Shown here: positions 26,106 through 32,608 of the stretch, piece after piece
Layout of the letters: each line of letters starts with the position of its first letter
Numbering within the stretch: position 1 is the first letter of the stretch
Assembly (NCBI GenBank): GCA_963773035.1
Contig: CAVYZX010000007.1
Span: forward strand, 147,158-211,157
DNA length: 64,000 nt
DNA from: CAVRXZ01 sp963773035
Lineage (GTDB): Bacteria > Acidobacteriota > Vicinamibacteria > Vicinamibacterales > CAVVIG01
Reading direction: 5' to 3'
The notes under the pieces: model-generated
The model's input: only the letters and a program-made list of their open reading frames with translations
Databases searched by the model: none
Told to the model about the DNA's origin: nothing
Program-made: the position numbers and the translations under genes

Positions 26106-27569
26106 ATGCTCGATCCCTCACTCAGGTTGGCAGCCATCGTCGAATCGTCCGATGATGCGATTATTGACATCAGTGACGAGGGCGTCATCCTCACTTGGAA
26201 TCCCGCGGCGAGCCGCCAGTATGGCTACAGTTCGGCCGATGTAATTGGGCATTCGCTGTCGATCCTGCTTCCTGGCGACCGGGTCGGTGAAATCGCAAGC
26301 ATGCTCGACCGTGTCAAAGCGGGGATGCGGCAACGCGACGAGTCCGTCCATCGCACGAAGGACGGCCGATCTGTGAGCGTGTCGGTCATCATCTCGCCAA
26401 TCGAAGACGCGGCCTCGGCGGTCGTCGGCGCCTCAGTCATCGCTCGCGACATCAGCGAACACAAGACAGCCGAAGACTCTTTGCGTGCCAGCGAGGAGCG
26501 ATGGCGATCGATGGTCGAGTCCGCGGTTGACGGCATCATCGTCATCGACGGACGAGGTCGCATCGAGGCCTTTAATCCGAGCGCTGAGCGCTTGTTCGGA
26601 TACACGGCAGAAGAAATCGCGGGACGCAACATCAATCTGTTGATGCCGTCGCCGCACCGGGAGCAGCACGATCAATACATCGGCCGGTATCTGGCGACCG
26701 GAGAGCGCAAGATCATCGGCATCGGGCGAGAAGTCAATGCTCTTCGTAAGGACGGCCTCAGCTTTCCGGTCCGGCTGGCCGTTGGCGAGATGTTCATCGA
26801 GGGCCAGCCAAAGTTCATAGGCATTGTCCACGATCTGACCGAGCGCGTGCGGATGGAGACGCAGCTACGCGAGCAGAACGCGCTGACCAAGCTTGGGGAG
26901 ATGGCGGCCGTAGTGGCGCACGAGGTGAAGAATCCGCTCGCCGGTGTCCGCGGCGCCATCCAGGTCATCGGCGCCCGTCTGCCGCATGGGAGTCGGGACT
27001 CTCAGGTGATGAAGGACATCATCGCAAGGCTAGATGCGCTGAACGAGCTGATGAAAGATCTGCTGCTGTTCGCGCGGCCTCCTCAGCCCAAGCTGTCGCC
27101 CGTCGATATCGTCCCCTTGCTGGAGACCGTCGCCGATCTGATTCGTCAGGATCCAGCCCTGAAGGAGCTTGGGGTCAGGGTCGAGGGCTCGGCGCCGTCA
27201 ATCCTCCTCGACGCAGAGCTGCTGAAAATTGTGACGCAGAACCTGCTGCTCAACAGCGCGCACGCGATGGAAGGGCGAGGCTCCGTCGACATCAAGGTAG
27301 CAGTGGACTCCGACGGCTGCAGCATTGCCGTCGCTGATGGAGGTCCGGGCATTCCTTCCCACGTACAGGAGAAACTGTTCACGCCGTTCTTCACGACGAA
27401 AGCCCGCGGCACGGGCCTTGGCCTTTCCACAGCCAAGCGCCTCATCGAGGCGCAGGGTGGGACGATCAAGATCGACTGTCCGCCAACGGGTGGGACGACA
27501 GTCACGCTGCGCCTTCCTCTCGGCGCTGCGCGCTCGGACCACGCGCCGCGAAGTGGGACCAATTCTTGA
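26106..27569 (+). CDS. FixL-like PAS sensor histidine kinase (soluble, NtrB-type core)
   Basis: A 487-residue protein without TM helices: PAS-A (1-120), FixL-type PAS-B (about 128-245), HisKA with His272 (AHEVKNPLAG) and HATPase (DGGPGIP, GTGLGLS). PAS-B has the FixL heme histidine and distal arginines at exact spacing: His188, Arg194 (+6) and Arg208 (+20, in IIGIGR). It should sense O2 or another diatomic ligand through heme, then signal to a receiver. ATG 26106 is used; TTG 26079 with GAGG upstream is an alternative. The receiver gene follows 98 bases on. Confidence 0.85.
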   Translation: MLDPSLRLAAIVESSDDAIIDISDEGVILTWNPAASRQYGYSSADVIGHSLSILLPGDRVGEIASMLDRVKAGMRQRDESVHRTKDGRSVSVSVIISPIEDAASAVVGASVIARDISEHKTAEDSLRASEERWRSMVESAVDGIIVIDGRGRIEAFNPSAERLFGYTAEEIAGRNINLLMPSPHREQHDQYIGRYLATGERKIIGIGREVNALRKDGLSFPVRLAVGEMFIEGQPKFIGIVHDLTERVRMETQLREQNALTKLGEMAAVVAHEVKNPLAGVRGAIQVIGARLPHGSRDSQVMKDIIARLDALNELMKDLLLFARPPQPKLSPVDIVPLLETVADLIRQDPALKELGVRVEGSAPSILLDAELLKIVTQNLLLNSAHAMEGRGSVDIKVAVDSDGCSIAVADGGPGIPSHVQEKLFTPFFTTKARGTGLGLSTAKRLIEAQGGTIKIDCPPTGGTTVTLRLPLGAARSDHAPRSGTNS

Positions 27570-27667
27570 AAGGTATACTCGGCATGGTCGCCGAAATCGC
27601 AAAAAACGAACGGAAGTGGCTGATTGAAGGCCTTGAGCTCGCAAGCCACGGGAGTTTTCACACGCCC

Positions 27668-28051
27668 ATGACGGAAAAGTCCCAACTGCGAGTGTTGGTG
27701 GTCGACGACGAGTTGCTTATCCGATGGTCCCTCTCGGAGACCCTCACCGAAGCAGGGCATAACGTGACGGAGGCGGCAGACGGCAAGAGCGCGATCGAGG
27801 CCGTGACTACGTCGGCACCGGACGTCGTCTTGCTGGATTTCCGGCTGCCCGACTCGGACAGCTTGAACCTTTTGGCAGCCATCCGGACTTTGGCGCCGCG
27901 GAGCCAGGTGATCCTCATGACCGCTTTTGGGACTCCCGAGATCGTCAAGGGAGCGCTCGATCTTGGCGCGTATCGCGTCGTGGGCAAGCCGTTCGAGGTC
28001 CGTGCTCTCGCTGCACTCGTCGAACAGGCTCATGACTCTCGCACATGCTAG
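27668..28051 (+). CDS. Receiver-only response regulator (NtrC-type receiver)
   Basis: A 127-residue CheY-like protein: RVLVVDDELLIRWSLSETL, phospho-Asp in VVLLDFRLPDS (about residue 55), switch Thr in ILMTAFGTPE and KP in VVGKPFE (about 107). There is no output domain. LLIRWSLSETL is typical of NtrC-family receivers. The cognate kinase lies directly upstream. It may relay phosphate to a separate activator or sequester the kinase. It is paralogous to 43642-44007. Confidence 0.88.
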   Translation: MTEKSQLRVLVVDDELLIRWSLSETLTEAGHNVTEAADGKSAIEAVTTSAPDVVLLDFRLPDSDSLNLLAAIRTLAPRSQVILMTAFGTPEIVKGALDLGAYRVVGKPFEVRALAALVEQAHDSRTC

Positions 28052-28055
28052 ACCC

Positions 28056-28496
28056 ATGAACCGACCAGCTTCGATTGTCCGTCTCGTTTGTCTCGGGCTC
28101 CTCTTCCTGTGCGCTACCTCGGGCCGAGCGCAACAGACCACGGGCCAACGTACGCCGTCCCTCGTGATCCCGTCGATGGCTGGACAGGATCTCTTCAGCT
28201 TCTATTGCTCGAGCTGCCATGGGCGCGACGGCAAAGGCAAGGGGCCGATGGCGGCCGTGCTGAAGGTCCCTCCGGCCGATCTCACGACGCTCCGCCGCAG
28301 GAACGGCGGGATCTTTCCCAAGGAGCGTCTGGTGGGGTACGTTGCGGGCGGTGGGACGATGCTCAGCGGCGCTCACGGATCGAACGAGATGCCCGTCTGG
28401 GGCCCGATTTTCATGACCTTGGATCCTTCCGACAGACTCGCCGTCATCCGCATCGAGAACGTGGTGCAGTACCTCGAAACGATCCAGTCGAACTGA
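28056..28496 (+). CDS. Monoheme class I cytochrome c
   Basis: A 146-residue protein with a signal peptide (1-25, SGRAQ) and CSSCHGRDGKGKGP heme motif (about 50-54); MPVWGPIF provides the probable axial Met. Starts 4 bases after the receiver stop, last gene of the 24522 operon. Paralogue of 25371-25784. Confidence 0.88.
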   Translation: MNRPASIVRLVCLGLLFLCATSGRAQQTTGQRTPSLVIPSMAGQDLFSFYCSSCHGRDGKGKGPMAAVLKVPPADLTTLRRRNGGIFPKERLVGYVAGGGTMLSGAHGSNEMPVWGPIFMTLDPSDRLAVIRIENVVQYLETIQSN

Positions 28497-28497
28497 C

Positions 28498-28514
28498 GTG
28501 GGGCTCCGCCCCAC
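28498..28514 (+). terminator. Hairpin terminator after the cytochrome/kinase operon
   Basis: GTGGGGC-TCC-GCCCCAC is a perfect 7-bp stem directly after the stop codon. It lacks a U-tract. Confidence 0.5.
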
Positions 28515-28523
28515 ACCCTGGCT

Positions 28524-28558
28524 GCGGAAATTTCGACACTGATCCGGGAAATCCCGCG
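28524..28558. promoter_or_regulatory. UAS of the sigma-54 regulon (HSP20 operon)
   Basis: Boxes GCGGAAATTTCG and CCGGGAAATCCCGCGG, centre about 123 bp upstream of the -24 element at 28663. Confidence 0.65.
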
Positions 28559-28662
28559 GCGTCTTATGGACGCCGGGCGTCCGGCGCAGCATCTTGCCGA
28601 CATACTCGTGAAGTTCCTGTGCATTTTGACAAGGTTCTGACGTTCTTCACCGCGTGATTCAC

Positions 28663-28678
28663 GGGCTTGCTGTTTGCA
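28663..28678 (+). promoter_or_regulatory. Sigma-54 promoter GGGCTTGCTGTTTGCA
   Basis: 10 of 12 positions with TTGCA perfect. Predicted start about 28689, before ATG 28726. Confidence 0.7.
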
Positions 28679-28725
28679 CTGTCACGAACTGCGAATTGTT
28701 TCGTGCGATGTGAAAGGAGGTCGTT

Positions 28726-29157
28726 ATGAACGTCATCAGATGGAATCCATTCCGCGAGTTGGCTGAAATGGAAGGGCGTCTGAACCGCTTTGCGCGCGGG
28801 ACGGAGGCCGAAACGCTGGCGTTCGGAGACTGGGCGCCTGCGGTCGACATCAAGGAAACGGAGACCGAGTACGTCGTCACTGCCGACCTGCCGGAGGTGA
28901 AGAAAGAAGAAGTGAAGGTGACCTTCTACGAAGGTATGTTGACAATCGAGGGAGAACGGAAGCTCGAAAAGGAGGAAAAAGGTGAGACGTTCCACCGGAT
29001 CGAGCGGGGCTACGGCAAGTTCGTCCGTCGATTCGGCTTGCCGACGGAAGTGGAACCCAATCGCGTCACGGCCGAGTTCAAGAACGGCGTGTTGAACGTG
29101 CACGTACCCAAGGCGGAGAACGTGAAACCGAAGGCGATTGAGGTGAAAGTCGCGTGA
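28726..29157 (+). CDS. HSP20/alpha-crystallin small heat-shock protein
   Basis: A 143-residue protein: N-terminal MNVIRWNPFRELAEMEGRLNRF, an alpha-crystallin domain (PAVDIKETETEYVVTADLPEVKKEEVKVTFYEGMLTIEGERK) and the closing LPTEVEPNRVTAEFKNGVLNVHVPK with C-terminal VEVK-type tail. ATP-independent holdase chaperone. SD AAAGGAGG is ideal. A sigma-54 promoter rather than a sigma-32 or HrcA/CIRCE element is upstream. Confidence 0.95.
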   Translation: MNVIRWNPFRELAEMEGRLNRFARGTEAETLAFGDWAPAVDIKETETEYVVTADLPEVKKEEVKVTFYEGMLTIEGERKLEKEEKGETFHRIERGYGKFVRRFGLPTEVEPNRVTAEFKNGVLNVHVPKAENVKPKAIEVKVA

Positions 29158-29174
29158 CGGCGACCTCTACTTCG

Positions 29175-29202
29175 CCGCGGCTGCCGATACCGGCAGCCGC
29201 GG
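29175..29202 (+). repeat. Perfect 12-bp stem-loop between HSP20 and the next gene
   Basis: CCGCGGCTGCCG, ATAC loop, CGGCAGCCGCGG. This very stable hairpin sits 18 bases after the HSP20 stop. It could terminate, attenuate or stabilise the HSP20 part of the transcript. Confidence 0.7.
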
Positions 29203-29223
29203 GCTGCAATCAGGAGGACGGTC

Positions 29224-29364
29224 ATGTTCGAGGAACTTTTTCGCGTCGGCTTCGTGTTGGCGCTGGTCCTGCCCGCGCTGGCAGTGCTGGCTGGTTTGAT
29301 CGTTCTAATCGTACCGCGGTTCCATTCGACGGCGGGTGTCGCGCAAGCGTCCGTTCACCCTTGA
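29224..29364 (+). CDS. 46-residue single-helix membrane protein
   Basis: ATG 29224 preceded by CAGGAGG. The product is MFEELFRVGFVLALVLPALA followed by a second hydrophobic run VLAGLIVLIVPRFHS and a short tail. One TM helix of about 25 residues (8-32) with an acidic N-terminus. Its TGA overlaps a possible TTG start of the L,D-transpeptidase. Real gene status rests on the SD, hydrophobicity and position inside the operon. Confidence 0.6.
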   Translation: MFEELFRVGFVLALVLPALAVLAGLIVLIVPRFHSTAGVAQASVHP

Positions 29365-31088
29365 TCGGCTGCCTTCGCCGAGCAGCGCCGGTCGTGGGCG
29401 GAGCCTTCATGGCGTGGATTTGCGTCGACTGCGCTACTCCTGTCCAGCCCAAAGCGGCGGCATTCTTCGACCGACGGGCGACAGTCACCCTTCAGCGGCC
29501 GGATGCCGACCTCGCGACGGCGATCCGAACCGATGTAGACAGCCCGACTCTTGTCGGGTCGACGGTCACTGAGCAGCGGGAACTGGAAGCGCTGTACGGA
29601 ATGGGAGCGTACGCTCCTCTTTGGGTTGGCGACGCGGGGCTGCCCGGTTCTGCGGCACACGAAGCGTTGTCGCTGTTGAGAGAGGCGCGAAGTGAAGGCC
29701 TCGACCCACCCGACTACGCGTCCGAGGAGCTGGACCGACGGCTCTCGGTCCTGGCGATCGGTCGGCCGCCGAAGACTCACGACGTTGCCAGATTCGATGT
29801 GGTCCTGAGTTCCGCTCTGCTGCGCTACCTTCGGCATCTGCACATGGGGCGCGTAGACCCGCAGACCATAGGCTTCAAGTTGAGCGCACCTGCCGACCGC
29901 CCCGATTTCGCGGCGCTCGTGCGTTCGGCGGTCGCCCACGATCGAATCGCTGAAACGGCAGCCCAACTGAAGCCTGCACTGCCGCAGTACGAGGCCTTAC
30001 GTGCGATGTTGATTCGATATCGGTCGCTCGCGAGCGACACAACGTTCGAGCCGCTGCCGACGGGTCCCGCAGTGCTGCGGCCAGGAGACGCCTATGCGGG
30101 ACTCAGTACGTTACGTCGTCGGCTCATGGCGGTCGGTGATCTACCCGCGGGCACCCACGCTTCGATGGTGACAGGAATTTACGAAGGCGGCGTGGTCGAC
30201 GGCGTCAGGCGGTTTCAAGTCAGACACGGCCTCGAGAGCGACGGGATTCTGGGGAAAGGGACCAGGGCGGCCCTGGAGGTCCCGCCTGGCATGCGCGCCC
30301 GACAGATCGAACTGGCGCTCGAGCGCCTGCGATGGCTTCCGCGTCTGACCGAGCGTTCGCTGCTCGCCATCAACATTCCGATGTTTCGGCTCTGGGCTTG
30401 GGATTTCATGCCGCAGGACGACACGCCGTCTCTCGGCATGCGCGTGATCGTGGGTCGCGCTCTGAAGACGCCAACGCCAGTTTTCGATGCCGAGCTACGT
30501 GAGGTCCTGTTCAGGCCTTACTGGAACGTTCCGCGCTCCATCCTGCGCAACGAGATTCTTCCAGCCTTGAGACGAGATCCCGGTTACCTCGATCGTGAGG
30601 ACATGGAAATCGTCCGTGGGCCTGGCGACGATGCAACGCGCGTCGCGTTGACCAACGAGAATCTTGCATTACTGCAGCAGGGCAAGCTTCGAGTGCGTCA
30701 GCGTCCGGGGCCGTCGAACGCGCTTGGCCTGGTCAAGTTCGTCTTTCCCAACGAGGCGGACGTCTACATGCACGGGACGCCAGCGCAGCGCTTGTTCGCT
30801 CAGAGTCGGCGGGATTTCAGCCATGGTTGCGTGCGGGTGGAAGATCCCGTCTCGCTCGCGGAATGGGCCCTCAAGGGCAACCAGGAGTGGACGAGGGAAC
30901 GGATTCTGTCGGCGATGGGCGGCACGCGGACGTTCGGTGTCCATCTCGCGCAGCCGATTCGGGTGATCCTCTTCTACACTACGGCCGTGGTCATGCCCGA
31001 GGACGGCACGGTTCGTTTTGCGGAAGACATCTACCGTCTTGACGCTCGGCTCGAGCAAGCGCTGGCGAGCCGGCACTCCATAAGGTGA
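29361..31088 (+). CDS. YcbB/LdtD-type L,D-transpeptidase
   Basis: About 575 residues from TTG 29361 (ATG 29409 is the conservative start). An N-terminal scaffold domain (YGMGAYAPLWVGDAG, RYLRHLHMGRVDP) precedes a peptidoglycan-binding repeat (GIYEGGVVDGVRRFQVRHGLESDGILGKGT) and a YkuD catalytic domain ending in YMHGTPAQRLFAQSRRDFSHGCVRVEDP, with catalytic Cys in SHGCVRV and its His. It makes 3-3 peptidoglycan cross-links in the periplasm, a cell-wall hardening step. It faces the M15-like gene 31098-31640; the same YcbB/YcbK pair is adjacent in enterobacteria. Confidence 0.88.
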   Translation: MIGCLRRAAPVVGGAFMAWICVDCATPVQPKAAAFFDRRATVTLQRPDADLATAIRTDVDSPTLVGSTVTEQRELEALYGMGAYAPLWVGDAGLPGSAAHEALSLLREARSEGLDPPDYASEELDRRLSVLAIGRPPKTHDVARFDVVLSSALLRYLRHLHMGRVDPQTIGFKLSAPADRPDFAALVRSAVAHDRIAETAAQLKPALPQYEALRAMLIRYRSLASDTTFEPLPTGPAVLRPGDAYAGLSTLRRRLMAVGDLPAGTHASMVTGIYEGGVVDGVRRFQVRHGLESDGILGKGTRAALEVPPGMRARQIELALERLRWLPRLTERSLLAINIPMFRLWAWDFMPQDDTPSLGMRVIVGRALKTPTPVFDAELREVLFRPYWNVPRSILRNEILPALRRDPGYLDREDMEIVRGPGDDATRVALTNENLALLQQGKLRVRQRPGPSNALGLVKFVFPNEADVYMHGTPAQRLFAQSRRDFSHGCVRVEDPVSLAEWALKGNQEWTRERILSAMGGTRTFGVHLAQPIRVILFYTTAVVMPEDGTVRFAEDIYRLDARLEQALASRHSIR

Positions 31089-31097
31089 ACCGAAAGT

Positions 31098-31640
31098 CTA
31101 CCAGGTGCGAACTCGTCCAGTATCGACGTGCACGAAGTCCGAGGCAGGATAGAAGCCGACGCCACCTCGACGAATCGAGAGCGCAGCGTCACGCAACCCG
31201 ACGAGGGGTACGCCGCCGAGCCGAATGTCGATGGCCTGTCCCTTCATGTGGAGGCTGCCTGCCGCAACGCCCTCGCTCCGATGCCGCAGCATCTCGTTCG
31301 TGGCGGGCGAGCGATAGCCCGAGATGACTTGAAACGGCTGCGTGCTGTCCACGAGCCCAGCCAGGCCGTGAAGCAGGTCGAGCAGGTCCGTGTCGATCAC
31401 ATGCACCTCGCTGGTGCGGAAGTCGCGTAGAAGGTGATTGATGGTGGTCAATGCATCGGGCAGATACGCGCCCTGGCTGAAGTATTCGACTGTGAGACGC
31501 TCACCGGTATGCAGATGGTCGAAGCTCAACGCGCGAACGGCTGCGGATCGAGCCAGCAGACGGGACGCTGAGAGCAGCGGCAGAGCCATTGACAGTGCAG
31601 CGATAAAATCGCGTCGCGAGGAGGCGACCATGCGGACCAT
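31098..31640 (-). CDS. YcbK-like DUF882/peptidase M15-type exported protein
   Basis: A 180-residue protein with a Tat-type signal (SSRRDFIAALSMALPLLSAS) and the DUF882 domain: FDHLHTGERLTVEYF, HLLRDFRTSEVHVIDTDLLDLL, FQVISGYRSPATNEMLR, SLHMKGQAIDIRL with zinc ligands His and Asp, and DFVHVDTGRVRTW with the terminal His. Likely a peptidoglycan carboxypeptidase or hydrolase in the periplasm. ATG 31640 is very close to a GGAGG; ATG 31631 is an alternative. Convergent with the transpeptidase gene. Confidence 0.85.
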   Translation of the reverse strand: MVRMVASSRRDFIAALSMALPLLSASRLLARSAAVRALSFDHLHTGERLTVEYFSQGAYLPDALTTINHLLRDFRTSEVHVIDTDLLDLLHGLAGLVDSTQPFQVISGYRSPATNEMLRHRSEGVAAGSLHMKGQAIDIRLGGVPLVGLRDAALSIRRGGVGFYPASDFVHVDTGRVRTW

Positions 31641-31707
31641 TATCCTCCAAGCTCATGGCTCGAGATCAAGGATGCACATGCTGTCACTCGACTCCCTGGC
31701 TGAGAGC

Positions 31708-31723
31708 GAGCAAGAAATTTGCA
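31708..31723 (+). promoter_or_regulatory. Weak sigma-54-like element GAGCAAGAAATTTGCA
   Basis: TTGCA is perfect, but the -24 GG is AG; 9 of 12 positions. Predicted start about 31734 for the BON gene. No UAS seen upstream. Confidence 0.35.
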
Positions 31724-31795
31724 TGAGCCAGAGAGGAATCCGTGTCATGTGGGGCTCGGACGTCACGCGGAGGATCAGCGAGAAAGGAGTCCATC

Positions 31796-32458
31796 ATGGG
31801 AAGCAGCCTGGCGTGGCAGACCAATAGTCAACTTCACGACGCAGTGCAGCGTCAGCTCGGGTACGAGCCCGAAATCAATACCACCGACGTCGCTATTCTG
31901 GTTGACGACGGTGTCGTCACGCTGACCGGTTTTGTCAATAGCTACAGTGAGAAGTTCGCGGCAGAACAGGCCGTCAAGCGAGTCCGTGGCGTCCGGGCGG
32001 TGGCCAATGACATTCACGTCAAGCGGCTCGACGAGCGAAGCGACCCAGATATCGCCAGGGACGCCGTTCACACGCTACACAGTCACGCCCGCGTTCCGAA
32101 GGGTATCACTGTGACTGTACGAGATGGATTCGTGACGCTCGAGGGCACCGTCGAGTGGAATTACCAGCGATCGGCGGCAGAATCGACCGTGAGCCATCTG
32201 AACGGCGTCAGGGGTGTATCGAATGCGATTCAGATCACCCCCGTCGCCTCGCCGCATCAGGTCAAGACCCTCATCGAAGACGCCCTTCGCCGCAGCGCGG
32301 AAGTCGATGCCAATCGGATTCAGGTGAGCGGCGACCAAGGCACCGTCACGTTGACCGGGACGGTCAGTTCGTGGGCAGAAAAGCACGAAGCCGAGCGCGC
32401 TGCCTGGGCAGCCCCTGGTGTGAGCAAAGTCGAAAGTCATCTCGTCGTCTCACCGTGA
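31796..32458 (+). CDS. Three-BON-domain protein
   Basis: A 220-residue protein without signal peptide, containing three BON repeats (about 8-75, 83-150, 155-220), each with LxxAVQxxLxx...VxVxDGxVTLTGxVxxxxxxxxAExxVxxVxGVxxVxNxI. BON domains bind phospholipid or membrane surfaces and are induced by osmotic or envelope stress. SD GAAAGGAG; ATG 31796. Paralogue of 42668-43369. Confidence 0.9.
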   Translation: MGSSLAWQTNSQLHDAVQRQLGYEPEINTTDVAILVDDGVVTLTGFVNSYSEKFAAEQAVKRVRGVRAVANDIHVKRLDERSDPDIARDAVHTLHSHARVPKGITVTVRDGFVTLEGTVEWNYQRSAAESTVSHLNGVRGVSNAIQITPVASPHQVKTLIEDALRRSAEVDANRIQVSGDQGTVTLTGTVSSWAEKHEAERAAWAAPGVSKVESHLVVSP

Positions 32459-32486
32459 ATCAAGAGCCCCATTGTTGACCAGCCCA

Positions 32487-32519
32487 AGATTTCCGCGCAG
32501 CCTGGGGATTATTCCCCGG
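32487..32519. promoter_or_regulatory. UAS of the sigma-54 regulon (TonB receptor)
   Basis: Boxes AAGATTTCCGCGC and GGGGATTATTCCCCGGG; centre about 79 bp upstream of the -24 element at 32581. Confidence 0.5.
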
Positions 32520-32580
32520 GCGCGCGCGAGGTCTTGAGCGTTTGTCCCACCTATTCCTAGGAAATCAAGCGATTCCTCGC

Positions 32581-32596
32581 GGGCATGCCGCTTGCG
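32581..32596 (+). promoter_or_regulatory. Sigma-54 promoter GGGCATGCCGCTTGCG
   Basis: 10 of 12 positions, YRYR and TTGC all right. Predicted start about 32607, two bases before ATG 32609. Confidence 0.6.
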
Positions 32597-32608
32597 CCAC
32601 CTCGGTGC

